DNA from: Heterohyrax brucei
Taxonomy: Eukaryota > Chordata > Mammalia > Hyracoidea > Procaviidae
Length of the DNA: 64,000 nt
NCBI GenBank assembly: GCA_028571685.1
Contig: CM053152.1
Coordinates: 17,802,001-17,866,000 of the forward strand
Reading direction: 5' to 3'
Position numbers and translations under genes: made by a program. Shown piece by piece: positions 31,609 to 43,947 of the stretch; the stretch's first letter is position 1, and each line of letters starts with the position of its first letter. The notes under the pieces are model-generated. The model saw only the letters and a list, made by a program, of their open reading frames with translations. It did not search any database and was not told the origin of the DNA.

Positions 31609-34600
31609 TTTTTATTGTCATTGAGTGAAAGTGTACAATCTGGTTTAAATTTGCATCCCTGCCAATGTGCAGCTTCTACTGCTCTCCTAGCCCAGTGACA
31701 GCACACTCCTCCTTTCTGTTCTATACAAGTCATATCCTCTTAACAATCCCCTCTTCCCTCTTCTCCACCTTCTCCACTCCACTCTAGTAAGAGGCCAGTT
31801 GGGCGACATCCTATAGATACATAGAACCATGAAGTGCATACAGGATATGGTCACTCTGTGTTGCCAAGTCCAACCCATTCCTGTCCAAGGAGTTGCCCTC
31901 AGTAATGATTTATGATTAACGGCAGCTTCAGGTCTAGGGGCCATGCTCCCAGGGGAGCCCTTAGGCTTTTGGACCATAAATTGCAGTCTTTTAGTGGAGT
32001 TCTCAGGGTGTATCCCTTCTTATTCTTGTATTGCCACTGGGACTCAACTTTGTGAGCCCTGCCACTGCTGTCACTGGAGGTGGCTGGGCACCATCTGGTT
32101 CTTCTGTTTGCATGTTGATGTACTCAACCATTCAAAGGGTCTTTCTGTCTTCTGGGTTCTCCTTCCTCACGTCGTTTTTGTTCTTGCTGAACATCTGTTC
32201 CAGATGAGTTGGGACTAGTTGGTGTGCCTCAGATGGCAGCTTCCTAGCTTTTAAGACCCCAGGCACCACTCACCAATATGGGGTGGAGAAGACTCTCTTA
32301 GCAATATGCTAGCTATACCACTTGGCCTTGATGTCCTCTGGGAGTATGGTCCCTGGACCCCTGCCCCTGCTACTCTGTCCTTACCTATTGGGTTAAGATT
32401 GGAAGACTGTGGCAGAACTGTGCTGCCAGTTAAGCCCAATCACTGCCACAGGCTAACAAAAAGGAAAAAAGTTAAAGCCGGTAGTTACCTTCAGACCATG
32501 AGAGCCAGCCATTCAACAAGCGTGGGGGTCAACAAAAGAGAAGTTTCCCGTTCAGTGGCATGTAGTCCAAAATGACAGCCCTATGCCATGTCCTAGGGCT
32601 CACTAGGTGTCCAGAAGGCTCTTTTTAATTATCAATCCCAGCCTAGTTTTTGGAGTGAGTTAAGGAGATGTGTGTCTAGTCCATCTTGACTCTGTCCAGT
32701 TAAATTGATCTTCTTTCTAATGTGTACTGTCATTGATTTCACCCAACCAAATTTCTATCAATTATCTAATCTATAAGCAGCCCTCTCCCTCCCTCCCTCC
32801 ACTCCCTTGCAGCCATCAAAGAATCTTTCCTTCTGTACATGAGTCAGTTTTCAAGTCCTTAAAGTAGGGGTCTCGTACCATATTTGTCCTTGTGCTGCTG
32901 ACTAATTTCACTCAACATGATGGATAGAAAGTTCTGTATATGTAGATGAGGTCTACTTGGTTAATTGTCACAATAGGGTCTTCTGTGTCTTTATTGAGCT
33001 TTTTTTTTTTTAACAGTATAGCTATTTTATGTGACATTAGTATTGCCACCCCTGCTCTTCTTTGTATAGTTAGCTTAGTATATATTATTCCATCTTTTAA
33101 TTTTCAGTTTGTTCATATCTTGAAGTCTAAGGTGAGTTTCTTATAAATGGCATATAGACAGATCGTGTCTTTTGATCTAAGATCTCACTCATCTCTTTAC
33201 TGTAGCTGTGTCCATTTACCTTCAGTGTAATTATTGATAGGTGTTTAGTGCTGTCATTTTGCTGTATTTATTTTTACGTTGATGTTTTCTCTGTTGCTCT
33301 TACTACTCTGTTCTGGGACATTCTTCTTTATGGGTTGATTTTTCACCCTTTCTGGTATTGGCTTTGTGTTTGTTGAGATACTGTGTTTCTTGTTTTGGTA
33401 GGTCACTTCTTTGTTGTGCTTTGCAGCTACCCCATGATCTCCTTTAATGATGTATGTTTAAACCCGATTTTAACTTCTAAAAATCTTATTAACTTCCTCT
33501 CCGTCTGGACGGACTATAACTACTGTAATATATCCCTCATTTTAATGTGATGGTATCGTAGTTTTCATGATATTATCACTGGATCACTTCTTTTAGTATT
33601 ATAGCTTTGGCTGGGGTTTTGTGTCTTCCCTAACCAAGTAGCTTTCTGGATAATGTATCCTGTGTTGTCTCCTAAAATATAGAGTTAATGGTTCTGTTCT
33701 TCTAAGCCAAGAGAGTCTTTCAGTATTTCTCATAGCTTTGGTTTGTTTTTTACAAAGTCTCTCAGTTTCTGCAAAGGTTTTAATTTTATTTTCATATTTG
33801 AAAGACAGTTTTGCAGGATATATAATTCTTGGTTGGAAACTTTTCTCCTTCAAGGCTTTGAATGTGCCACCCCACTGCCTCCGTGCCAACATGATTTCTG
33901 CCGAGAAGTCAGACGATAGCCTACAGGGCTTCTCTCTGAATGTTAGCTTTGCTTTGAGTCTCATTGCCTTTAAGAGTTTCTGCTTATGTTTCATTTTGTT
34001 AAGTTGAATTATAATATGTCTTGGAGTCTTTCTTTTGGGGTCTATGTTGTATGGCAGTCAATACACATCTTGGATATCTATGTTCTCTTCTTTCATAATT
34101 TTTGGGAAGTTTTCTGTCAGCAAGTCAACAACAATCCTCTGTGTTTTCAGCTGTCCCTTCCTGTTTAGGAATTCCAACTAGTTGTAGATTGTTCCACTTG
34201 ATAGAGTCCCACATGTTTCTTAATGCTTCTTCATTTTTGTGTCTTTTCTCTGATTTCTCCTCAAAAACACTGGTGTCAGTAGTTCTGTCTCCCAAGTCAG
34301 AAAGTCTGTTTTGCATTTGTTCAATTCTCTTAGCTTTGAATTGAGTTTTCTGATTTTTTAATTTTGTTATTGATCTGTTGGATTTAAGAATGCTGGAGTT
34401 CCATCAGTTCAAATAGTTTGCTTAATTTTTCATTTTGCTCTGCTGCACTTTATATAATGTCTAGAAGGTCTGTATATATAATTCTTTTGTGCTTGACCTC
34501 TGAAAGTTTCAGAATGGCTTCTTCATCTGGGAAGTTCTTTGGTTCTTTCTTTCTGGAGCTTTCTGGAACCATGGTTGGATTTTTCCTTAAGTGTTGGGCC

Positions 34601-35630
34601 AAGGTCTGTTGCTTTTGGTGCATCTAGAGGTTGTTTCGTTTCTGTGGTGTTGTCTTAATAAGAGTTGAAGTAGAAGTTCATCACCAGTTACCTCTATGTA
34701 CTCCAGCAACTTGGCCCAGTAGAATCTCTGTGGTATCAGGCTCCACCTCCTGGCTGGCAAAGACATAGCCCTACTTATAGAGTCACTGGGAGGCCGTCAA
34801 CTGACCCTACTTTGTGGGTCAGTCAAGTCTGGAAGATATGCTGTCAGACTGCACCACACTTATTTCTCTAGGTAGTCTTATTTTGAAAGGTAAAAGTTAT
34901 CTGACAGCTTCCATAAACAGTCAGGCTGTCAGGTGTACAAAGCCCCTCTTTCCAGCTGGCAATGGAGCCAACTCTATATCCATCCCTAGATACTGTGATC
35001 TAGTTCAAAGTATGGACAGGCTACTGCTCTGTTGTCATCAGGTGCTGGGCCCTACTAGAAGGGTAAACTGTGCTAAACACAGCTTTTCTTCTGGGGAAGC
35101 ACTCCCCAGGCTGGTATTCTTCCTAGCCTGGGAACTAGCCCCCTCTGAGACCTCCACTTGGGTAGCTCTTCCTCCCAGTTGGACAAGATAGCATCCCTCA
35201 GAGGCTCTCTCATCCACTGGGAAATAGCCAAATCAATGGCAGAGATTCGGAAACGGGTGGAGGGGCTGTGGTCCTCAGGGTCCAGAGCCAGGCGCTCAAA
35301 GTGTGGCTATTCCTCATACTGGTCACTTCAGCAGTGTGGCAGAACTTTGCTGCCAGTTAAGCCCCGTCGCTGCCACACTAACAAACAGGAAAAAAAGTTA
35401 AAGCCAGTAGTTACCTTCAGTCTGTGACAGCCAGCCATTCTACAAGGGCAGGAGTCAACAAAAGAGAAGTTTCCTGTTCAGTGGCATGTAGTCCAAAATG
35501 ACAGCCCTATGCCATGTCCTAGGGCTCACTGTATGTCTAGAAGGCTCTGTTTAATTATCAATCCTGGCCTTAGTTTTTGGAGTGAGTTAAGGAGACATGT
35601 GTCTAGTCTGCCATATTGACTCCACCCTTT
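31609..35630 (-). mobile_element. L1-F, internally deleted, inserted in L1-E/G
   Basis: On the minus strand: 5' UTR 35,630 to about 34,570, ORF1 about 34,560-33,600, the start of ORF2, then a jump to the end of ORF2 and the 3' UTR, with most of the reverse transcriptase missing. TAAGCTTTTTC flanks it perfectly (31,598-31,608 and 35,631-35,641). A 5'-UTR-like block (32,395-32,697) lies inside the 3' UTR. Confidence 0.88.
32395..32697 (-). repeat. Displaced L1 5'-UTR block inside an L1 3' UTR
   Basis: This block matches 35,335-35,626 almost throughout (ccgttcagtggcatgtagtc, ccctatgccatgtcctaggg, gagttaaggagatgtgtgtc) at close to nine bases in ten. It is bordered on both sides by 3'-UTR sequence. 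Confidence 0.85.
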
Positions 35631-36267
35631 TAAGCTTTTTCAAGAAAATGGTCTTCATCCCAACTTGGTGAGTGGTGTCTGGGGTCTTAAAAGTTTGAAA
35701 GCAGCCATCTGAGGAGCATTAATTGGTCCCAATTTAACTGAAACAGAGGAGAATAAAGGACATCAAAGACAGGAGGAAACATGAATCCAGGAGACAGAAG
35801 GGACCATATGATCCAGAGTCTACACCAGCATGAAACCAGAAGAAATAGATGGTGCCCAGCCGCCTCCAATGTCTGCCTTGGGAGGCAACGAAATATCAGA
35901 CTCCCTGACTCAGAGGGAGAAAAATACAGGTGGAGATCTAGATTCCTGTTAAAAGACCAGACTTGACGGTCCAATATCTTGGAAGGTCACCTGAGAGCAT
36001 GGCCCCTGGTCTCACTTATACCCTAGAGATGAACTGGGTTGTAAGACATGAGGCTGTCAGAGCAGCCTGACAGTAGTGAGAAGGGAGGGTGGAGAGGAGG
36101 AAGTAGGACTAGGTTGAATGAATATGGGAAGTACAGAGTAGAAGGGACCAGTGTGCTGTCACAGGGCTGGGACAGCAGATGGAGTTACACAGAGGTCTCC
36201 CTGCATGAGGTTTGGTATGGCAAATTGACTTTGTAAATTTTCACTTAATCATAATATTATTTTAAAA
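35631..36267 (+). mobile_element. L1-E/G, right part (3' UTR to 3' end)
   Basis: In sense orientation it reads 'gtgtctggggtcttaaaagt' and ends in AT-rich sequence and a short A-run. TGTGTAG (30,725-30,731) and TGTGCAG (36,268-36,274) flank the whole element, one mismatch in seven. Confidence 0.82.
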
Positions 36268-36730
36268 TGTGCAGCAATTTAGCTAAGCCATGATTCCTGG
36301 TATTGTATGTTGTTCATCCATGTTGTAAATCCTGCCTCTATGATGTTAATGAGTGTGGATGGCTGGCAGTTGTTTTGATCGTGCAGGAGTCAATGTGTAA
36401 AATTGTTTTGTGTCTGGAGGCAGTCTCTTGAGATACAAAGGGGGGAAAAACTAGCAGAGAAGTTTGGGTACATCATACCATCAAAAAATCAGCACTGGGG
36501 ATAGAGTGCATCCTTCAGACCTGGGGTTCCTGTGCCAGGCTGCTTCCTGCCCAAGGACTGATACAACACAAGGACTTTTCTCCAGCACCAAAAAGAGGGA
36601 AAGCCTTCCATTGGATAAGATACCCTGAATTCAGACTTTTAGCTTCCTGGACTGTGACAAAATAAAAACTCTCTTTTTAAAGCCATCCACTTGTGGTATT
36701 TCTGTTATAGCAGCACTAGCTGACCAAGAT
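36268..36730 (+). mobile_element. MaLR/ERVL-like solo LTR, right piece
   Basis: The LTR continues with gccatgattcctggtattg, an aataaa signal near 36,660 and ttgtggtatttctgttatag near the end. The outer flanks GGAAC and GGAAT fit the 5-bp duplication typical of this group. No internal viral sequence is present. Confidence 0.75.
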
Positions 36731-39370
36731 AGGAATGGTTTCAGTTCTGGGCTAACAGAGAGTCCAAAGGCCATGTGCTCTGAGGACATTCCAATCTGTT
36801 GGGCTATTGAGGCTTTTTACTAGAGTTCACATTCTGCACCCCCTTTCTTCTCACTCTGTTAGATTCTTTATTGTGTTTCCTGTCATGGCAGCCATGGTGG
36901 TAGCCAGGCATCATCTAGTTCTTCTGGTCTCATACTGATGTTGTCTCTGGTTTATGTAGCCATTTCTGTCTCTTGGGCTCATATTTTCCTTATGAATTTT
37001 ATGTTCTCCACTCTCCTTTGCACCTGGTGGGTTGGGACAAATTGATGCTTATTAGACGGCTGTGTGCTAGAGCTGAAGACCACAGATGCCACTCACCAAA
37101 ATGGGATGCAGAAAAATTGTCTTAATATATTTTGTTACGCCAATTGGTCTAGATGTCCCCTGAAACCATGGTCCCCAGAACCCTTTCTACTCTGTCCTCA
37201 GAAGTGTTTAGTTGTATTTAAAAAAATTCTTGGCTTTTGATTTAGTCCAGTTGTCCTGACTTCTTCTGTATGTATCATATGTTGTCCTTTTCACCTAAAA
37301 TAATTCTTGTGTACTGTCTAATTAATGAATACCCATCTTCCTTGATCCCCACACACATAACCATTGAAGAATTTTTTCTCTTTGAACCTTTTCTTGAGTC
37401 CTTATAATAGTGGTCTCAATTTCTGTCATTTTGTGACTAATTTCACTCAACATAATGACTTACAGATTCCTTTGTGTTTTGAGACATTTCACAAATCCAT
37501 TGCTTTTCTTTATCTCTGCATAGTTTTCCATTGTGTGAATATACCATAGTTTGTTTATCCCTTCAATCAGTGGACTCATAGGTTGATTCTATCATTTTGC
37601 TATTGTGGACACAACTGCAATGATATTTGCATTGGCATGCAAATATCTACTCATGTTATAGGTCTTATTTCTCTAGGATACATTCCAAGGAGTGAGTTTG
37701 CTGGATTGTATGATATTTTTATTTCTAGATCTTAAAGGAAGATCCAAGTCAATTTCCAAAGTGGCTGCACCATTTTACATTCTCACCAGCTGTGTACAAG
37801 TGTTTCAGTCTCTTGATAGACTCTCCAAAAAAATAAAAAAAAAAAAACTTCCTGCCATCAAGTTGATTCCAACTCATAGCAACCCTATAGACAGAGTACA
37901 ACTGCCCCATAGAGTTTCCAAGGAGCATCTGGTGGATTTGAACTGCTGACCTTTTGGTTAGTAGCTATTGCACTTAACCACCACACCACCAAGGTTTCCA
38001 TAGAATCTCTAACATTTATTGTGTTTTTGCATTATCTATTTTCTCTTGTGTTGTTTTTACATTGTTAGTAATGTTTTGTATTCTGTTTATGCTGTGTATT
38101 GGGGCTCCCAGCATTTTTTCTCCCATGACCTTATTTTTGGTTTTATATATTAGGCTTCTGATACATTTTGAGCTACTTTTTGTGCATATTGTGAGATATG
38201 GGTCTTGTTTATTTCTTTTTTTTCCTGATGGATATCCAATTACGCCAACACCATTTGTTAAAGAGACTATCTTTTAACAAATTAGTGAACTTTGGGCCTC
38301 TGTCAAATATTAGCCTCTCATAGGTGGATGATTTTATGTTTGCATTCTCAATTCTGTTCCAATGTTCTATTTATCAGTTGGTGCACCACCATCAGGGTGT
38401 TTTGACTACTGTGGCAGTATAATAGGTTCTAAAGTCAGATAGTGTGAGGCCTCCTGCTTTGTTCCTCTTCAATAATGCTTTACATATCCAGGGCCTCTTA
38501 TTTTTCCACATGAAGATAGTGATTTTTTTTCCATCTCATTAAAAAAATGTCATTGGGATTTGGGTTGAGATTGGATTGTATCTGTAGATTGGGATAGAAC
38601 AGACATTTTCACAATGTGGAGTCTTGCTGTCCATAGGCACAGAATATTTCTCCACTTATGTAGTTCCCTTTTGGTTTCTTGCATTAGTGTCTTGTAGTTT
38701 TCTTTACATAGGTCTTACGTGTTCCAGCTAGATTTACTGCTAAGTTTTTGTCATGTTGGGTGCTATTGTAAAGGGTATTCATTCAGTGACTTTTTTCTAT
38801 CATTCTAGTATTGTTGTAGAGAAATCCAACTGATTCCTGCATATTTACTGTGTATCCTGATACTTTGCTGAGCTCATCTATTAGTTCGATTAGGGTTTTA
38901 TTTGTGTGTGTGGTGGTGGTGGGGGGGGGGGTTCTTCGCGGCTTTCTGTGTAACTTATATCATCTGTAAAGAGAGACACTTTGACTTATTCCTTACCAAT
39001 ATGGATGCCCTCTATTTCTTTTTCTAGCCTAACTGTTCTGGCTAAAACCTCCAGCACAGTTTTGAGTAAAAGTGGTGACAATGTGTGGTTTCATTCCTCA
39101 AGGGAATACTTCAAGGCTGTCCATTTAGGATGCTGTTAGCTCTTGGCTTTGCATAAATGCCTTTTATTATGTTGAAGAATTTTCCTTCTGTTCCTATTTT
39201 GCTGAGCGTTTTTAAGAAGAGTGTTGGACTTTGTTAAATGTCTTTTCTGCATCAGTTGATAAAATCATGTGGTTCTTGTCTTTTGTTTTATTTATGTGAT
39301 TGACTACACTGTTTTCCCAGTGTTGAACCATCTCTATGTAACTGGTATGAATCCCACTTGCTCATGGTGA
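36731..39370 (-). mobile_element. L1-H, main piece (3' UTR and ORF2 C-terminal half)
   Basis: The 3' UTR runs to about 37,350. ORF2 then runs towards its reverse transcriptase region and breaks off at about 39,370, where the next L1 begins. An AfroSINE sits at 37,827-37,999. A G-run (about 38,921-38,931) interrupts the reverse transcriptase region. Confidence 0.85.
37827..37999 (-). mobile_element. AfroSINE, complete, in L1-H
   Basis: Poly-A-like tail, body and tRNA-like head are present in reverse. Flanks atagactctcc (37,816-37,826) and atagaatctct (38,000-38,010) agree at 9 of 11. Confidence 0.9.
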
Positions 39371-41173
39371 ATTTTTTTTCATACTTTGTGATTTAAGTGC
39401 AAGTTTACAAGTCAATTTACCATGTGAAATCCTCCATACACAGCACCATGCAACTCTACTATGTCACTCCATTCCCACCTCCTCCTCTTCATCACAGCAT
39501 ACTCCTCCTTAACATGATATACTTTCCACATCCAACCAATTCCTGTTGACCTCCACCTTCTCATCTCACTTCTGGACAAGAGCTGCTCAGACAGCCTCAT
39601 TCATAATATTTAAGCCAAGAAGCAGTCTTTGCCAGCATCACTCAGTGTCCTATAGTCCATTCCAATCTTTGTCTAAAGAGTTGGCTTGGGTAATAGTTTC
39701 AGCTCTAGGCTAATAGAGAGTCCAGGGGCCATTTCATCATGGGGACCTCCAGTCTGATGAACCATCAAGTGTGGTCTTTTAAAAGAGTTCTAGGTCTGCA
39801 CACCCATTTTTCTCCTGCTACATATGGGACTTTACATTGTGCTTCCTGTTAGGATAATTATTGGTGGTGGCCAGATATCATTTAATCCATCTGGTCCCAT
39901 GCTGATGTAGGCTCTGGATCATATGGTACCTTCTGTCTGCTGTGCTCGTATTTTCCTCGTCTTTAATGTCGTTCATTGTCCTCTGCCCCAAGGGAATTGA
40001 GTGGATGCTACTCAGATGGCTGCTTGATAGCTTTTAAGACCCCAGATGCTACTCACTAAAGTGGTATACAGAACATTTTCTTAAAAAACCTTAGCTATGC
40101 CAATTAGCCTACATGTCCCCTGAAACCATAGTCCCCAAACCCCTGTCCCTACTACTCTGTCCTTTGAAATGTTGGGTTGTATTTAGGAAACCTCTTAGCT
40201 TCTGCTATAGTCCAGCTGCACTAAGATCCCTTCTATTGTGTGTTGTCACTCCTTTCACCTAACCCAGTTCCTAACTACTGTCTAATCTATGAATACCCCT
40301 CTCCCTTCATCCATTCCCTTGTAACCATCAAAGACTTTTCCTATGTGCTTAAATCTTTTCTTAAGTCCTTATAATAGTTGTCTCATACAATATTTGTCCT
40401 TTCGCATCTGATTGATTTCACTCAGCATATCTCCAGTTGACGCTGTTATGTTTCCTAAGATCATCGTTGTTCTTTATCGTTGCATAGTATTCTATTATGT
40501 AAATATACCATAGTTTATATATTCATCCGTTGATGGGCATGTAGGTTAATTCTATCTTTTTGCTATTGTGAACAATGCTACAATAAATATTCGTATGCAT
40601 GTATGTGTTTGTGTGATAGCCCTTATTTCTAGGATATATTCTAAGAAGCGGGAGGGCTGGATCACATGGTATTTCTATTTCTAGTTTTTTAAGAAAGTAC
40701 AACACTGCTTTCTAGAGTGGTTGTACCATTTTATATTCTCACCACCAGTGCAGAAGAGATCCAGTCTCTCCACAAACTCACCAGCACTTATTATTTTGTG
40801 TTTAAATTAATGTAGACTGTTGGGCTGAGATACTGTCTTTGTAGTTTTGATTTGGATTACTCTAATGCCTAATGATTGTGAGCATTTCCTCATATATCTG
40901 TTAGCATCCTGGATGTCTTCTTCAGTGAAGTATCTGCTCATATCCTCAGCACATGCTTTAATTGGGTTATTTGTCATTGTCTTGAGATTTTGCAGTGCCC
41001 TGTAGATTATGGAAATTAGATACCGGTCAGATTCATGGTAGCCAAAAGTTCTTTCCTATTCTGTAGGTATTCTTTTTACTGTTTAGATAAAGTCTCTGGG
41101 TGAGCCTAAGTGTTTGAATTTTAGGAGGTCTCATTTATGTTTTCTTTTCTGTTTCTGTGCACTGTAAGTAATA

Positions 41174-42429
41174 CAAGGTCTGGCAATTAAGTTCAAAAGC
41201 CTGCCACCGTGAACTTATGTTGACATCACTGTAGAAACAACTCAGTAAGGCTTCATAAAGTTGATATATCAGTGTCTCACAGCTGTGTTCACGTCGACAT
41301 GTGGCAGTGTCTTGCTGAGTGGTGTTCATTATTGTTGTGTTTTTGTGTGTTGTTATGAGAATGTCTGAGCTTGAACTGGGGCAACAAAAGTTAAATTTCT
41401 TGTTAAACTTGGCAAGAGTGCAAGTGAAATCAAGGATGTATTAGTGACTGTTTATGGAGACATGAAGAAAATGGTAGTGTACAAATGGATTAAATGTTTT
41501 TCTGAGGGGAAAGTGTCACTGATGTAGAGGTCAGGACAGCCAGTAACAAGAACTTATGAAAACATAGCAAAAAGTCATCAAACTGTGCATCAAAAGAGAT
41601 GACTATGAAAAGCATGGCAGACCTAGCAAACATCGGTAGAGAAACAGAAAAATCTTACGTGACAATCTTGGCATGAGAAAGGTATGTGCAAAAATGGTCT
41701 CGAAGGAACTCACTGATGAAGGAGAGTTAAAGTTTGCCAAGACCTTTTGGAGAGGCAAGATGACGTTTTGGTCCATATTATCACTGGTGATGAAACATGC
41801 GTGTACCAATATAATCCTGAAACAAAGCATCAAAGTGCAGAATGGAAGTCAGTCTATGTTCCATGACCAAAAAATTCTGTCAGTCCAAATCAAGAGTCAA
41901 AATGATGTTGCTGTTTTGATATCAGAGAGATTGTTCATTATGAATTTTCACCAACTGGACAGTTAACCAAGTTTACTATTTGGAAGTGCTGAAAAGGGTG
42001 CATAAAAAAATTAGACAAAAACAACCTGAACTTTTCACCAACAACTCCTGGCTCTTGCATCATGACAGTGTACCAGCTCACATGACACTGCCTTTGAGGG
42101 AGTTTTTAGCCAGTAAACAAGTTACTGTATTGGAACACCCTACCTATTCACCTGATCTGACCCCCAATAAATTTTTTCTTTTCCCACGGATAAAGGAAAT
42201 ACTGAAAGGAAGATATTTTGATGACACCCAGGACATCAAAGGTAATACGATGACAACTCTGATGGCCATTCCAGAAAAAGAGTTCCAAAATTGCTTTGAG
42301 GGGTGAACAAGGCAGTGGCATCAGTACATAGTTTCCCAAGAATACTTGGAAGCCGACTGTAGTGATAGCAATGAGGTATGTGGCAGTTTTTCTTGGATGA
42401 GTCTGTGAACTTAACTGTCAGAGCTCCTG
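41174..42429 (+). mobile_element. Mariner DNA transposon (copy 1), full-length ends
   Basis: Imperfect terminal repeats caaggtctggcaattaagtt and, reversed, caggagctctgacagttaag bound 1,256 bp. TA stands at the left joint and TT at the right, a decayed TA duplication. L1-I sequence is continuous across the joints, so it inserted into that L1. Confidence 0.9.
41370..42305 (+). pseudogene. Mariner transposase pseudogene (copy 1)
   Basis: The transposase cuts and joins transposon ends using a DD34D triad. Here the first-aspartate block reads ITGDETCVYQYNPETK (about 41,785-41,835), the second LLHHDSVPAH (about 42,053-42,085) and the third YSPDLTPNKFFLFP, in which the usual catalytic aspartate (CDFF in the family) is replaced by lysine. 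The N-terminal helix-turn-helix part is broken by an early stop, a frameshift lies near 41,760, and the last clean run is 41,980-42,306. It is inactive on all three counts. Confidence 0.85.
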
Positions 42430-43417
42430 TTTTGTTGTCCGTTTATGCCACACATTAAGGGTCCCAGCATTGTAGCTATTTTTTTCTTCCATGATCTTTA
42501 TTGTTTTAGATTTTATATTTAGGCCTTTGATCCATTTGCACTTTGTTTTGTGCGTGGTATGAGATATGGTGGGTTTGGTTTAATTTTTTTGGACACATAT
42601 ATCCAGTTATGCCAACATCATAAGAGACTGTCCTTTACCCAGTTGTTAACTATCAGCTGCTCATACTTGGCTGATGTTATCTTCATTCTCAGTTCTGTTC
42701 CACTGCTTTATGTGTTTCTACCAGTACCAGGCTGTTTTGACTACTATGGCAGTGTAATAACTTTTAAAGTCAGGTACTGTCAAGTCTCCTACTTTGATCT
42801 TCTTCAGCAATATTTATCTGAGACATCTTCCCTTTCCACACGAAGTTGATGATTCATTTCTCCATCTTATTACAAAATGCAGTTTGAAATTCATATTGGG
42901 ACTGCACTGTATGTCTAGATCACTTTGGGTTGAACAGACATTTTCACTATAAGTCTTCCTATCCATGAGCAAGGTAGGCTTCTCCACTTACATAGGTTTA
43001 AGTAGAATCTTGCAGTTTTCTTTGTACAGGTCTTTTGTCTCTGGTTAAGAGTTTTTCCTAGATATTTTGGGGCAAGTAATTAAAAGTGGTACTGCTTTGG
43101 TGATGTCCTCTTTGATGGTCTCTTTGTTGGTGTGTGATTATCTTGTATCCTGACACGATAATTTGCTGAACTCTTCTATTAGTTCCAGTAGTTTTTTTTG
43201 TGGATTTTTGAGGGCTTTCTGTATATAGAATTGTATTATCTGCAAGTAGAGATATTTTGACTTCTTCCTTAGCAATCTGGATGCCTTTATTTCTTTATCT
43301 TGCCTGATTGCTCTGGCTAGAACCTTCAGCACAATGTTGACTAAGAGTGGTAACAAAGGGCATCCTTGTTACCTGTTCTCAAGGGAAATGTTTTCAGACT
43401 CTCCCCATTTAGCACAA

Positions 43418-43947
43418 CTCTCAGTCAGCTTGTGCTACTTGAACAGAAATACCATGAGTGAATGGCTTCAGCCAAGTTTATTCTTACACAGCCTTGTAGG
43501 CTACAAGCCCAAATTCAGGGTGTCTCTTCCAGGGGAAGGCTTTCCCTCTTTGTCGACGCTGGAGGAAGTTCCTTGTGTTGCATCGGTCTTTGGTCATGGA
43601 GCATCCTGGCACAGGAACTTCAGCTCTGAAGGTCACCCTGTACTCCTGGTGCTGCTTTCTTGATGGTATGAGGTTCTCAATTTTCCACTTGCTTCTGTTT
43701 TCTCTCTGTAGGATGAAAGGATAAAAGGTGGTGCAAACCACACTCCAGGAAAAACTACAGTGCAGCAGGGAGGGGACCTTAGGAATAGTTTTACAGTCCC
43801 ACCCTAATTCTCTTTAATATATAGCTAGAAGTTAGGATATACAGCATAAGAAAATCACAAAATGGTGGGCAATCACACAATAGTGGGACTCACGGCTCAG
43901 TCAAATTGCTACACACATTTTTGGGGAGCCACAATTCAATCCATGAC
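43418..43947 (-). mobile_element. MaLR/ERVL-like solo LTR in L1-I
   Basis: Its reverse complement follows the LTR at 30,693/36,268: the plus strand shows ttgtgctacttgaacagaaa at one end and ttcaatccatgac at the other. CACAA and CATAA flank it. No internal viral sequence is present. It is younger than its L1 host. Confidence 0.75.

Noticed and set aside
41980-42306. 108-codon frame as a domesticated transposase (SETMAR-like)
   Set aside because: It is only the C-terminal third of a broken mariner, with the third catalytic aspartate replaced by lysine and no adjoining host exon.
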